Positions 30,196 through 41,212 of a stretch of DNA of 64,000 nt are shown piece after piece (the stretch's first letter is position 1; the number at the start of each line of letters is the position of its first letter). The DNA is taken from contig CACGLD010000001.1 of NCBI GenBank assembly GCA_902573755.1, forward strand, positions 103,241-167,240, in the 5' to 3' direction. The DNA comes from an uncultured Pelagibacteraceae bacterium (lineage in GTDB: Bacteria > Pseudomonadota > Alphaproteobacteria > Pelagibacterales > Pelagibacteraceae). A model generated the notes under the pieces. That model saw only the letters and a list, made by a program, of their open reading frames with translations. It was not told the DNA's origin and did not search any database. The translations under genes and the position numbers were made by a program.

Positions 30196-31805
30196 TGAGC
30201 AAAATAATTAAATTTTTAGACAGCACATTTTTAGATTTGGGTCGTCAATTTAAATGGACTTATCTACCTCCATTAATGGTTTATATGGCTGCGGGTATTT
30301 CTGGTTTAACAGGTATTGTTGGTACATTTTTTGTTAAAGATTATTTAAATTTATCAGCAGCATTTTTAGCAGGCCTAGGGTTTTGGGCTGGAATTCCTTG
30401 GGCATTAAAAATGCCATTAGGACATTTAGTAGATCTAATCTGGGAGAGAAAAAATTATATGGTCTACTTTGGAGCTTCATTGATAGCTCTTAGCTTACTA
30501 ATTATGTATGGATTGATTATTCATACTGAAGATATGTCCCAGATATTTTCGGTAGAAACATGGTTTGTGATAAGCGTGATTTTAGCTCCAGTTGGTTATG
30601 TGGTTCAGGACGTCGTAGCCGATGCTATGACAGTTGAGGCAGTTCCTTTGGTTGATGAAACAGGAAATGATTATTCTAAAGATCAAATAAAAATAATGCA
30701 TACAACAATGCAGACACTTGGAAGGTTTGCAATTATTGGCGGTACAGTACTTGTTGCATTAGTTAATGTAATATTGTTTAGAGATGTGGAAAGCCTTGAG
30801 CAGGCCGATAAGATAAATTTATATGGAACTATCTACATTTATGCTCTTGTAATACCTTTAGTTTCTATACTAGGTGTAATTTTAGCAAATTATTTAAGAC
30901 ATAAAAAAATACAAACTTTAAAATCTAAAGGTCTAGAATTTAAAGATGAAAGAGGTAACGAAAAAACAAAAATAAACTGGTGGATATTAGGAGGAAGTTT
31001 AGTTTTTGTTATTTTCACATTGTCTATTGGTTCCTTTAAGGTTCCGTTTGCACAAGAAATTGTGTTTATTGGCTCAGTCATAATCATTTTGTTTTTAATG
31101 TTTAAACTTATTAAGGAATTACCTGAGGAACTAAGATTAACAATTGTAGGTACAGCAGTAATTATTTTTGTATTTAGAGCTATGCCAGGTCCTGGACCAG
31201 GATTAACTTGGTTTGAAATTGATGAGCTTGGATTTAATGAACAGTTTTTTTCTGTTCTATCATTATTGGCATCAATTTTAACATTAGCAGGAATTGTATT
31301 ATTAAGACCTTTTATGGCAAATAATTCAATTGCTAAAATAATTGTAGTTCTAAGTATTGCGGGTGCGATTTTGTTTTTACCCAGTGTTGGAATGTATTAT
31401 GGTTTTCATAACTGGACATCCTCGTTAACAGGTGGAGTTGTTGATGCTAGGTTTATTGCATTAATTAATACTGCGTTGGAGTCTCCGCTTGGCCAAGTAT
31501 CAATGATACCTTTACTTGCTTGGATAGCAAAAAATGCTCCAGCACATTTAAAGGCAACCTTTTTTGCAGTTTTTGCATCGTTTACAAATCTAGCATTATC
31601 AGCGAGTGCGTTAGGAACAAAATATTTAAACGAAATATTTACTGTAACAAGAGAGGTTAAAGATAAGGTTTCTGGCGAAATACAAACCACAGCAGATTAT
31701 TCTGAACTTGGAATTTTATTGATAGTTGTAACACTTTTAACTTTAATTCTTCCAATTGTATTTGTATTTATAATTAATAATAGTAAATACAAAACTACAG
31801 AATAA
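30195..31805 (+). CDS. Multi-TM MFS-type transporter, possibly folate-biopterin (BT1) related
   Basis: 536 aa; GFWAGIPWALKMPLGHLVDLI, VVQDVVADAMTVEAVP. Confidence 0.75.
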   Translation: MSKIIKFLDSTFLDLGRQFKWTYLPPLMVYMAAGISGLTGIVGTFFVKDYLNLSAAFLAGLGFWAGIPWALKMPLGHLVDLIWERKNYMVYFGASLIALSLLIMYGLIIHTEDMSQIFSVETWFVISVILAPVGYVVQDVVADAMTVEAVPLVDETGNDYSKDQIKIMHTTMQTLGRFAIIGGTVLVALVNVILFRDVESLEQADKINLYGTIYIYALVIPLVSILGVILANYLRHKKIQTLKSKGLEFKDERGNEKTKINWWILGGSLVFVIFTLSIGSFKVPFAQEIVFIGSVIIILFLMFKLIKELPEELRLTIVGTAVIIFVFRAMPGPGPGLTWFEIDELGFNEQFFSVLSLLASILTLAGIVLLRPFMANNSIAKIIVVLSIAGAILFLPSVGMYYGFHNWTSSLTGGVVDARFIALINTALESPLGQVSMIPLLAWIAKNAPAHLKATFFAVFASFTNLALSASALGTKYLNEIFTVTREVKDKVSGEIQTTADYSELGILLIVVTLLTLILPIVFVFIINNSKYKTTE

Positions 31806-31817
31806 AAATTTTATAAA

Positions 31818-32387
31818 ATGAAAAAAATTTTCCTGGTGTATGGGCATTACAATGACAATTCATTTAATGCAGCAATTCGAGACGAATTCGTTAAGCAATC
31901 AAAAGCAAATGGAAATCAGGTAGATGTTGTTGATTTATATAAAGAGAAATTTGATCCTGTTTTTGCTGGAGAGGAACCTGATCAAGAAGTTTTAGATCAT
32001 AGAAAAAGAATTGAAGATTGTGATACTATTGTACTAATTGCTCCAATTTGGAACTTTAGAATGCCAGCAATAGTTGAAGGTTGGATTGATAAAGTATTGG
32101 CACCACCTTGGGCTTTCAAATTTAAACAGTTAGTAGGAAACTACGGTTATCCAATCGGAAACTTAAAAGCTAAAAAAGCTATAATTTTTTGCACATATGG
32201 TTCACCAAGATTGGCAATCACTACATTTTTCTTAAACTTGCCAATTAGAAGGTTAAAACGAGGAGTGTTTCATATGTGTGGCATATATAACATTGTCTAT
32301 AGAAGATATTTTGCAGTACCCTTTGTAAGTGATGCAAAGAGACAAGAATTTTTAAGCGATGTTAGAAAAACTGCTAATAATCTCTAA
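31818..32387 (+). CDS. NAD(P)H dehydrogenase (quinone)-type flavodoxin-fold oxidoreductase
   Basis: FLVYGHYNDNSFNAAIRDEF, IAPIWNFRMPAIVEGWIDKVL. Confidence 0.88.
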   Translation: MKKIFLVYGHYNDNSFNAAIRDEFVKQSKANGNQVDVVDLYKEKFDPVFAGEEPDQEVLDHRKRIEDCDTIVLIAPIWNFRMPAIVEGWIDKVLAPPWAFKFKQLVGNYGYPIGNLKAKKAIIFCTYGSPRLAITTFFLNLPIRRLKRGVFHMCGIYNIVYRRYFAVPFVSDAKRQEFLSDVRKTANNL

Positions 32388-32832
32388 AGTTTTAATATTA
32401 TTTTTTTTCTCTATTTCATTTTCTAAAGCTGAATTATTAAGCCCAAATAGTACAATAAGCCCTAAAGAAGTTGTTAAAATTCAACTTAGTGGACTTCAGC
32501 AAAATGATCTTGATTACAAAGATAGTGGTATCGAACAAACTTGGCAATTTGCACATCCAAACAACAAAAGGGTTACGGGGCCATTAAATAACTTTAAGAT
32601 GATGATAAAAAGTGACTCTTATAGCATGATGATCAATCACCTAAGTCACACAATAACTGAACTTGGAAGTAGTGACAAATGGGCTCAATTTGAAGTTATC
32701 ATTCTTGATAAAGATAAGATTTATCACAAATTCAATTGGCAAGTCGAAAAGTACACCTCCGAGGGCACTTTAAAAGACTGTTGGTTAACCACAATGGTAT
32801 CTAGCCCAATCCCCCTTGGAAGCTCAATCTGA
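32359..32832 (+). CDS. DUF4864-like secreted protein
   Basis: 157 aa; N-terminal signal sequence, SPKEVVKIQLSGLQQND; 29-nt overlap with upstream CDS. Confidence 0.7.
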   Translation: MLEKLLIISKVLILFFFSISFSKAELLSPNSTISPKEVVKIQLSGLQQNDLDYKDSGIEQTWQFAHPNNKRVTGPLNNFKMMIKSDSYSMMINHLSHTITELGSSDKWAQFEVIILDKDKIYHKFNWQVEKYTSEGTLKDCWLTTMVSSPIPLGSSI

Positions 32833-32889
32833 TTGTTAACAGATACATTTTTGTTTCGTAACAATTAAAAATTTAGTAGGAATCGCAGA

Positions 32890-35322
32890 ATGAAAACAAA
32901 AACTAAAGTTGTAGTAGTTGGCGGAGGAGTTGTAGGGGTTAGTGCCCTTTATCACTTAGCAAAAAAAGGCTGGTCTGATGTTGTTCTAGTTGAAAGAAAA
33001 GAATTAACATCAGGATCAACTTGGCATGCTGCAGGTTTGTTACCATTATTTAATATGAGTTATTCAGTTGGACAACTTCATAAATATGCAGTTAATCTTT
33101 ATAAAACATTAGAGGAAGAAACTGGGAAAAATGTTGGCTTTAGTGTTGTTTCAAATATTCGTCTAGCAAGCACAAAAGATAGAATGGATGAATACCATCA
33201 ATACGCAGGCGTCGCTCGAACTATCGGAGTAGATGTTAAATTTTTGAAACCAGAACAAGTAAAAGAAATTTGGCCATTATGTCATACAGATGATTTAGTT
33301 GGCGCAATACAACACCCTGAAGATGGATATATTCAACCAGCAGATTTAACACAAGCATTAGCAACAGGTGCAAGAAATAGAGGAGCAGAAATTTATAGAA
33401 ACACAACTGTCCTATCAATGAGGCAAACTAAAGATGGATGGATTGTGGAAACAGATAAGGGATCAATAGAGTGCGAACATGTTATTTCTTGTTCTGGAAA
33501 TTTTGCGAGACAAACAGGTGAAATGGTAGGATTAGATATTCCAGTCATACCTGTTGAACATCAATACATTGTTACAGAACCGCATCCCGCAATTCAAAAA
33601 AGAAAAAAAGATGGATTACCAGAAATGGGTGTCTTAAGAGATAGTGATAGTAGATGGTATATGAGGGAGGAAGCTGGAGGATTAATTTTAGGTCCTTACG
33701 AAGATGGTGCACCAGCTTGTTATGTAGAAGGGCCATCAAAAAATTCAGAATATGAATTATTTCAAGAAGACTTAGACAGATTAGCTCCACACATTGAAGG
33801 TGCAATTCATAGAGTGCCTGCGTTTGGAGAAGTTGGAGTTAAGAAAGTTTATAATGGAGCAATCTGTTACACTCCTGATGGAAATCCAATTGTTGGACCA
33901 GCTTGGGGACTTAAAAATTTTTGGATTAATGAAGGACATAGTTTTGGAATAACAGCAGCAGGTGGTGCAGGCTGGCAGTTAGCAGAGTGGATCGTTGATG
34001 GCGAACCTACAATTGATATGTTAGGAGTTGAACCAAGACGTTACGGAAACTACGCAACTAAATCTTATTTGAAAGCAAAAAATGAAGAAGCATACAGCCA
34101 TGTATTTATTGTTCACTATCCAGATGAAGAAAGACCAGCGGCAAGACCATTAAGAACAGCTCCTTGTTATGAACGAATGAAAAATTTAGGTGCTGTGTTT
34201 GGTCAGAAGTTTGGATGGGAAAGACCTAATTTTTTTGCAACAGACGGAATGGAACAAAAAGATGATTGGTCATTTAGAAGATCGAAATGGTTTGATGCTA
34301 TTAAAAAAGAATGTCAAAATGTTAAAGAAAACGTAGGTCTTTTAGATATGACTGCGTTTGCAAAATGCAGAATTAGGGGACCTAAAGCAGAGGAATTTTT
34401 AGATTATTTAGTTGCAAACAAGCTTCCTAAGAAAATTGGAAGAATAAATTTATGCCATGCTTTGAACACTAAAGGTGGAGTGCATTCAGAATTTACAATA
34501 ATGAAAGAAGCGGAAAATAGTTATTATCTAGTTTCTGCTGGAGCAAATTTAAGATTAGACCATGATTGGATACAAAAATGGATGCCAGATGATGGGTCTG
34601 TAATATTTGAAGATCTAACAAATAGCACAGGAGTTCTGGTAGTAGCTGGTCCAAAAGCAAGACAATTAATGCAAAAGGTTTCAACAGACGATTTTTCTAA
34701 TGAAAATTTCAAATGGTTGACTGCTAAAAATGTTAATGTTGGCTATGCTCCAGTAAATGCAATGAGAGTAAACTTTGTGGGTGAGCTTGGTTGGGAACTA
34801 CATCATCCAATTGAATATCAAAACCATATTTTTGATAAATTAATGGAAGCAGGAAAAGATTTAGGAATTAAACCTTTTGGAATTAGAGCTATGAATAGTT
34901 TAAGAGTTGAAAAATCTTACAAGCTAGTTGGAACAGAATTATCAATTGAATATTCACCATATGAGTCTGGTCTTGATAGATTTGTTCATCCAAATAAAGG
35001 AAACTTTATTGGATTAGAAGCTCTTAACAAATGGAGAGAAAAAGGTTTTGATAATAAATTGGTCACTTTAGAGGTTCATAATACGAAAGATGCAGATGTA
35101 TTAGGAAATAATCCTATTTTCAAAAATGGAAAAGTTGTTGGAAGAGCAACCGGGGGTGAATTTGGTTTTAGATTAGATAAATCAATAGCGCTCGCGATGG
35201 TTAAACCAGATTGTTCGAATGTGGGCGACAAATTACAAGTTGATATATTAGGTGAAATGTACGACGCTACTGTCTTAGATGAAAGTCCATACGATTCAGA
35301 AAATAATTTATTGAGAGCTTAA
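32890..35322 (+). CDS. Dimethylglycine/sarcosine dehydrogenase-like flavoprotein (DAO + GcvT domains), copy 2
   Basis: 810 aa; [33 protein letters not shown]; followed by etfBA. Confidence 0.93.
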   Translation: MKTKTKVVVVGGGVVGVSALYHLAKKGWSDVVLVERKELTSGSTWHAAGLLPLFNMSYSVGQLHKYAVNLYKTLEEETGKNVGFSVVSNIRLASTKDRMDEYHQYAGVARTIGVDVKFLKPEQVKEIWPLCHTDDLVGAIQHPEDGYIQPADLTQALATGARNRGAEIYRNTTVLSMRQTKDGWIVETDKGSIECEHVISCSGNFARQTGEMVGLDIPVIPVEHQYIVTEPHPAIQKRKKDGLPEMGVLRDSDSRWYMREEAGGLILGPYEDGAPACYVEGPSKNSEYELFQEDLDRLAPHIEGAIHRVPAFGEVGVKKVYNGAICYTPDGNPIVGPAWGLKNFWINEGHSFGITAAGGAGWQLAEWIVDGEPTIDMLGVEPRRYGNYATKSYLKAKNEEAYSHVFIVHYPDEERPAARPLRTAPCYERMKNLGAVFGQKFGWERPNFFATDGMEQKDDWSFRRSKWFDAIKKECQNVKENVGLLDMTAFAKCRIRGPKAEEFLDYLVANKLPKKIGRINLCHALNTKGGVHSEFTIMKEAENSYYLVSAGANLRLDHDWIQKWMPDDGSVIFEDLTNSTGVLVVAGPKARQLMQKVSTDDFSNENFKWLTAKNVNVGYAPVNAMRVNFVGELGWELHHPIEYQNHIFDKLMEAGKDLGIKPFGIRAMNSLRVEKSYKLVGTELSIEYSPYESGLDRFVHPNKGNFIGLEALNKWREKGFDNKLVTLEVHNTKDADVLGNNPIFKNGKVVGRATGGEFGFRLDKSIALAMVKPDCSNVGDKLQVDILGEMYDATVLDESPYDSENNLLRA

Positions 35323-36071
35323 TGAAAATTTTAGTAGCTGTAAAAAGGGTTATTGATTACAACGTTCAAATCAGAGTTAAAGAAGATGGAACGGGTGTAG
35401 TTACTGACAATGTTAAAATGTCAACCAATCCTCCTGATGATAATGCAATAGAAGAGGCTGTAAAAATTAAAGAGGCTGGTAAAGCTACAGAGGTAGTTGC
35501 AGTAACTGTCGGTGAAGAAAAAGCTCAAGAAACTGTTAGGAAAGCTTTAGCGGTTGGTGCAGACAGAGGTGTTCATGTGAAAGTTGATGGAATTTTAGAA
35601 CCACTCGCTGTTTCAAAAATTTTACAAAAAATAGTAGATAAAGAAAAACCAGATTTAGTATTTATGGGTAAACAAGCAATAGACGATGATTGTAATCAAA
35701 CAGGCCAAATGTTGAGCGCTTTATTAAATTGGCCACAAGCAACATTTGCCTCTAAGATTGATGTTAAAGATAATAAATTAGAAGTAACTAGAGAAATAGA
35801 TGAAGGTCTTGAAACAATTGAAATAAATGTTCCAGCTATTGTAACTTGTGATCTTAGGCTGAATGAACCAAGATATGCATCACTACCAAATATAATGAAG
35901 GCTAAGAAAAAACCTATAGAGGAAATTGCTGCTTCTGATTTAGGCGTGGATGTATCACCAAGATTAGAACAATTAAAAGTAGAGGATCCTCCAAAAAGAA
36001 AAGCAGGTATAAAAGTAGCAAATGTTGCTGAATTAGTTCAAAAGTTAAAAAATGAGGCGAAGGTAATTTAA
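35322..36071 (+). CDS. etfB: Electron transfer flavoprotein beta subunit
   Basis: [40 protein letters not shown]. Confidence 0.97.
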   Translation: MKILVAVKRVIDYNVQIRVKEDGTGVVTDNVKMSTNPPDDNAIEEAVKIKEAGKATEVVAVTVGEEKAQETVRKALAVGADRGVHVKVDGILEPLAVSKILQKIVDKEKPDLVFMGKQAIDDDCNQTGQMLSALLNWPQATFASKIDVKDNKLEVTREIDEGLETIEINVPAIVTCDLRLNEPRYASLPNIMKAKKKPIEEIAASDLGVDVSPRLEQLKVEDPPKRKAGIKVANVAELVQKLKNEAKVI

Positions 36072-37024
36072 TGGCAGTTTTACTTATAGCGGAACACAAT
36101 AATAAAGAATTAAGACCATTTACTCTTAATGCAGCTACAGCAGCATCTCAAATTGATTCAGATGTTCATGCCGTAATTATTGGTCAAAATTCTGCAGATG
36201 CTGCAAAACAATTATCTGAACTTCCAGTAGTTAAAAAGGTATTGAGTGTAGAAGCAGCTCATTATGAAAACTTTACAGCAGAAAATTTTGCTCCAGTGAT
36301 TGTTAAACTTGCAGAAAAATATTCTCACATTGTTAGTTCAGCAAATACATTTGGAAAAAATTTGATGCCACGAATTGCTGCTCATCTTGATACGTCGCAA
36401 GTAAGTGACATTATTAAAGTGATATCGCCAGATACTTTTTTAAGACCTATTTATGCAGGTAATGCTTTTGCAACAATTAAGAGTAACGATGCTAAAAAGT
36501 GCGTAACAATCAGACCTACTTCATTCGATCCATGTGAGAGCACAGGTGGGTCAGCCGCAATTGAAAAAGTGGATGCTAGTGAAGAGTTTTCAAATACAAA
36601 ATTTATTAAAAGAGAAGAAATTAAATCTGATCGACCCGAGCTTGGAACAGCAAGAATTGTTGTATCAGGTGGGAGAGGAATGCAAAGTGGGGACAATTTT
36701 AAATTAATTACAGAAATTGCTGATAAACTAGGTGCAGCAATTGGAGCATCAAGAGCTGCTGTAGACGCTGGATATATAAGTAATGATCACCAAGTGGGGC
36801 AAACAGGAAAAGTGGTAGTACCAGATCTATATATCGCTGTTGGAATTTCAGGTGCTATTCAGCATTTAGCAGGAATGAAGGAAAGTAAAGTTATAGTTGC
36901 AATTAATAAAGATGGTGAAGCTCCAATCTTTAGTGTTGCAGATTATGGACTTGAAGCTGATTTATTTGAGGCATTGCCTCAGTTCATGGAAGAGCTGAAC
37001 AAATTAAACACTATACAAAAATAA
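36071..37024 (+). CDS. etfA: Electron transfer flavoprotein alpha subunit
   Basis: [51 protein letters not shown]. Confidence 0.97.
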   Translation: MAVLLIAEHNNKELRPFTLNAATAASQIDSDVHAVIIGQNSADAAKQLSELPVVKKVLSVEAAHYENFTAENFAPVIVKLAEKYSHIVSSANTFGKNLMPRIAAHLDTSQVSDIIKVISPDTFLRPIYAGNAFATIKSNDAKKCVTIRPTSFDPCESTGGSAAIEKVDASEEFSNTKFIKREEIKSDRPELGTARIVVSGGRGMQSGDNFKLITEIADKLGAAIGASRAAVDAGYISNDHQVGQTGKVVVPDLYIAVGISGAIQHLAGMKESKVIVAINKDGEAPIFSVADYGLEADLFEALPQFMEELNKLNTIQK

Positions 37025-37047
37025 TCCTTACAGTTAAAAACTAGATT

Positions 37048-38668
37048 ATGTCTAGAGAATCAATGGAATATGATGTTGTAATCATTGGTGGAGGACCATC
37101 AGGATTATCAACTGCAATAAAGTTAAAACAATTAGATTCAAATTTAAATATTTGTTTATTAGAAAAAGCATCAGAAATTGGAGCTCATATTTTAAGTGGA
37201 AATGTATTTGAAACTCGTGCATTAGATGAATTATTACCAAATTGGAGAGAATTAAATGCTCCAATCAAAACAAAAGTAACTAAAGAAAAATTTTTATTTT
37301 TAGGAAAAACCAAATCTTTAAGTTGGCCAACTTGGCTCCTACCTACTGTACAGCAAAATCATAAAAATTATATTATAAGTCTTGCAAATTTATGTAGATG
37401 GCTTGCAGAACAAGCTGAGAATTTAGGTGTAGAGATTTTTCCAGGATTTCCAGCAAGTGAAATTTTATATAACGAAGATGGATCTGTTAAAGGTGTTGCA
37501 ACTCAAGATATGGGTATAGATAAAGATGGTAATAAAAAAGATAGTTTTGAACCAGGTATTGAGCTTTTAGGTAAAGTAACTGTTTTTGCCGAAGGGTGTA
37601 GAGGTCATTTAGGAAAACAGTTGATTGAAAAATTTGAATTAAATAAAGGTAAAGATCCACAACAATATGGAATTGGTTTTAAAGAAATATGGGAAATAGA
37701 GGATAAAAATCACGAAGAAGGCTTAGTTATGCATACAGCTGGATGGCCATTAGATAACAATACATATGGTGGTAGTTTTATGTATCATGCAGAAAATAAA
37801 CAAGTTTTTTTGGGCTATGTAATTGGTCTAGATTACAAAAATCCACATTTATCACCTTATGATGAATTTCAGAGGTTTAAAACACATCCAGCAATAAAAA
37901 AAATTATAGAAGGAGGAAAAAGAATTTCTTACGGTGCAAGGGCTTTAATTGAAGGCGGATTTCAAAGTTTGCCAAAAATGTTTATGCCCGGAGCTTTGTT
38001 AGTTGGTTGTGATGCTGGAACTTTAAATATGCCAAAAATTAAAGGTTCTCATACAGCGATGAAAAGTGGGATCATTGCAGCCGAAACTATTAATGAACAT
38101 TTAAAAGAAACCAAAGATTTATCAATTTATGAAAATAAATTTAAAAATAGTTGGTTATATAAAGAGCTTTATGAAGCTAGAAATGTAAAACCTAGTTTTA
38201 GTTGGGGGGCTAATTTTAGGAATTATTTTTACAGGAATAGACCAAATTTTATTTAGAGGAAAACTTCCTTTTACCCTTAAACATAAACATGCTGATCATG
38301 AAACATTAAAACCCGCAAACCAAATGCCTAAAATAGATTATCCAAAATATGATAATGTGATTACTTTTGATAAAACAAGTTCAGTGTATTTAACAGGAAC
38401 TAATCACGCAGATAATCAGCCGGTTCATTTAAAACTTAAAGATCCTGATTTACCAATCAATTATACTTTAGAAAAATTTGATGAACCTGCTCAAAGATAT
38501 TGTCCTGCAGGAGTTTATGAAGTTCAAAAAGAAAATGATGTAAATAAATTTGTAATTAATTCTCAAAATTGTATTCACTGTAAAACATGTGATATCAAAG
38601 AACCTTCTCAAAATATAACTTGGGTTACACCAGAAGGAAGTGGTGGTCCAAGATATGGAAATATGTAA
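37048..38668 (+). CDS. Electron transfer flavoprotein-ubiquinone oxidoreductase, split into ORFs 37048-38256 and 38324-38668 by an apparent +1 frameshift at G6 tract 38204-38209
   Basis: FAD motif N-terminal; removing one G gives ...SFSWGLILGIIFTGIDQILFRGKLPFTLKHKHADHETLKPANQMPKIDY... continuous to the ferredoxin-like C-terminus (RYCPAGVYE, NCIHCKTCDIKEPSQNI). Confidence 0.9.
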
Positions 38669-39043
38669 TTAAGATAAATCTATTGCAAACTTTTTTAAAG
38701 TTTCAATAGGTACATATTTAAGAGTGTTTTCGTGAGTTCTTTTCAAAAATATTGGACATCCTTTACCGGCTTCAACTGCTCTTGCATACCAACTAGCACA
38801 CAAACACCATCCATCTCCATCTTTTAAACCTGGAAACCCAAATTCAGGATGTGGAGTAATTAAATCGTTACCTGCTTCTTTCATCCACTCTAAGCATTCA
38901 GTAGTAACTTTAGCACAAACTGTATGAAGTCCATGATCATTCTCGTCAGTGTTACAACAACCATCACGAAACCAACCTGTTAAAGGATCATTTGAACATT
39001 CTTCTAGATCTTCACCTAGAACATTTTTTTGTTTCTCGCTCAT
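38669..39043 (-). CDS. DUF2237 family protein
   Basis: NVLGEDLEECSNDPLTGWFRDGCCNTDENDHGLHTVCA. Confidence 0.9.
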   Translation of the reverse strand: MSEKQKNVLGEDLEECSNDPLTGWFRDGCCNTDENDHGLHTVCAKVTTECLEWMKEAGNDLITPHPEFGFPGLKDGDGWCLCASWYARAVEAGKGCPIFLKRTHENTLKYVPIETLKKFAIDLS

Positions 39044-39511
39044 TTAAATTTTTGTAGGATTTGGTTGACCTTTATAAACTTCTTCAGGGTCGAATTTTTT
39101 TTCTTTTTCAAGAAATTCCATTTCAACTTTTCTTCCGTTTTCTATTGGTCCCATAGGAATTGATCTATAAAAACATGATCTATAACCAACATGACAACTA
39201 GCTCCATCGCCGATATCAACTGTTAACCATATTGAGTCTTGATCATCATCAATTCTTATTTCAGTAACCTTTTGTGTAAAACCACTTGTTTTACCTTTGT
39301 GCCAGATAGCTTTTCTCGATCTACTAAAATAGTGCGCCTCTTTAGTTTCAATTGTCTTTTTAAGAGCTTCTACATTCATATATCCATGCATTAAAATATC
39401 TTTAGTTTTTGAGCACATAGTAATAACAGGGATCAACCCATCATTATCAAATTTGGGTGAAAGAAGATTTCCCTCTTCAATATCATAGATATTTTCTCTT
39501 TTTTTGAACAT
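39044..39511 (-). CDS. hisI: Phosphoribosyl-AMP cyclohydrolase
   Basis: MHGYMNVEALKKTIETKEAHYFSRSRKAIWHKGKTSG. Confidence 0.94.
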   Translation of the reverse strand: MFKKRENIYDIEEGNLLSPKFDNDGLIPVITMCSKTKDILMHGYMNVEALKKTIETKEAHYFSRSRKAIWHKGKTSGFTQKVTEIRIDDDQDSIWLTVDIGDGASCHVGYRSCFYRSIPMGPIENGRKVEMEFLEKEKKFDPEEVYKGQPNPTKI

Positions 39512-39588
39512 AAGAGGTGATTATGTAGCACATATCTAAATATATTAAATATTTTTAAATTAAGGTAATTACTGTATAAAAAGGCGCT

Positions 39589-40209
39589 ATGAAATTAGTA
39601 AAAGACTCAGACGACAAAAATATAGATACAAAAAAAGTCTCAGATAAAGAAGCTGAAGAGGCTATCAGAACCATTTTATCTTGGATGGGTGAAGATCCTA
39701 AAAGAGAAGGGTTGTTAGAGACTCCTAAAAGAGTTGTAAAAGCATTCAAAGAATATTTTCAAGGTTACAATGAGGATGCAAAAAAAGTATTAGATAAAAC
39801 TTTCGGTGATGTTGAAGGTTATAGTGACATGGTTGTTCAAAAAAATATATCAGTTCAAAGTCACTGTGAACATCACATGGCTCCAATTATAGGTAAAGCT
39901 CATGTTGCCTACATACCCAATGAAAGAGTTGTAGGATTAAGCAAAATTGCAAGAGTAGTTGAAATATTTTCAAAGAGATTACAAACGCAAGAAAGATTAA
40001 CAGTTCAAATAGCAAATACTTTAATGGAAGCTTTGGATGCAAAAGGTGTAGCTGTTACAATAGATTCAACTCATCAGTGTATGACTATGAGAGGTATTAA
40101 AAAAGAACAAGCAACAACAGTAACTAATTTTTACTTAGGCCAATTTAAAGAAGATTTAAGTTATCAAAATAGATATTTACGATTTATCAGCACTACGTTA
40201 AAAGATTAA
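39589..40209 (+). CDS. folE: GTP cyclohydrolase I
   Basis: SHCEHHMAPIIGKAHVAYIPNERVVGLSKIAR, RLQTQERLTVQIA. Confidence 0.97.
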   Translation: MKLVKDSDDKNIDTKKVSDKEAEEAIRTILSWMGEDPKREGLLETPKRVVKAFKEYFQGYNEDAKKVLDKTFGDVEGYSDMVVQKNISVQSHCEHHMAPIIGKAHVAYIPNERVVGLSKIARVVEIFSKRLQTQERLTVQIANTLMEALDAKGVAVTIDSTHQCMTMRGIKKEQATTVTNFYLGQFKEDLSYQNRYLRFISTTLKD

Positions 40210-40210
40210 A

Positions 40211-41212
40211 GTGTCCGATCAATTCAAAGCAATAGTCCTTAACCAAGAAGGCGAAAATTTTTCGCGAGAAGTAAAGTCTTTAGATAAAAGTTTTTTAAAA
40301 CATGGGGATGTAACAGTAAAAGTAGAATATTCAGATTTAAATTTTAAAGATGGAATGATTCTAAAAAATGGAGGAAGATTAGTAAAAGAATATCCTCATA
40401 TTCCAGGAATTGATTTTTCAGGAAAAGTTATTGGAAGTGATAATCCTAAATTTAAAGAAGGTGACGAAGTAATACTTACTGGCTTTAGAGTAGGGGAAGT
40501 TTTTTTTGGAGGGTTTTCTCAAATTGCAAAAGTAAGTGGAGATTTTTTAGTTAAAAAACCAGATAGCTTGACAAGTAAACAAGCAATGATTTTAGGAACA
40601 GCAGGTTTAACTTCTTTAATGAGTGCTTTTGCTATTCAAGCAAGAGAAAGTATTTTGTTAGGAGAAAAAGTTAACGATGTTTTAGTAACTGGTGCAACAG
40701 GTGGGGTTGGTAGTGTAGCTGTGATGGCTTTAACTAAATTAGGATATAATGTAACTGCAGTAACTGGAAAAGACTCTAAATCAGATTATTTAAAATCATT
40801 AGGAGCTAAAAATATTATAAATAGGGCTGAATTTGATAAAGACCCAAGACCAATAGATAAGGGTTTATGGGATGGAGTAGTTGATACTGTTGGTGGAAAA
40901 ATTTTAGCAAATGCAATTGCTCAAACAAAATCAAATGGAATAATTGCAGTTTGTGGAAATGCAAACAGCAATGAGCTTAATACAAATTTACTTCCTTTTA
41001 TGTTAAGAGGTATAAAAGTTTGGGGAATGGACTCTGCTAATTGCAGTATTAAAAGAAGGGAGTTTATTTGGGCAGAGGCTCCAAAATTATTAGATTTTGA
41101 CTTACTAGAAAAATCAGTTTTAACAGTAAATTTGGAAGAGTTGATTGAAACTTATCCAAAAATTTTAAAAGGTGAAATTTCTGGAAGAGTATTAGTTGAT
41201 TTAAATAAATAA
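40211..41212 (+). CDS. acuI: Acryloyl-CoA reductase / YhdH-type MDR oxidoreductase
   Basis: SDLNFKDGMILKNGG, VTGATGGVGSVAVMALTKLGYNVTAVTGK; GTG start. Confidence 0.87.
   Translation: MSDQFKAIVLNQEGENFSREVKSLDKSFLKHGDVTVKVEYSDLNFKDGMILKNGGRLVKEYPHIPGIDFSGKVIGSDNPKFKEGDEVILTGFRVGEVFFGGFSQIAKVSGDFLVKKPDSLTSKQAMILGTAGLTSLMSAFAIQARESILLGEKVNDVLVTGATGGVGSVAVMALTKLGYNVTAVTGKDSKSDYLKSLGAKNIINRAEFDKDPRPIDKGLWDGVVDTVGGKILANAIAQTKSNGIIAVCGNANSNELNTNLLPFMLRGIKVWGMDSANCSIKRREFIWAEAPKLLDFDLLEKSVLTVNLEELIETYPKILKGEISGRVLVDLNK

Noticed and set aside
30890-31690. Minus-strand ORFs (65 and 94 aa) inside the MFS gene
   Set aside because: Antisense to a strong membrane-protein ORF; translations show no domain features.
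32833-32889. TTGTTA...TAACAA inverted repeat upstream of DMGDH copy 2
   Set aside because: Short AT-rich arms with a long spacer; not convincing as an operator or terminator.
33236-34712. Several Leu/His-rich minus-strand ORFs inside DMGDH copy 2
   Set aside because: Composition is the expected reverse complement of an AT-rich coding region; not plausible proteins.
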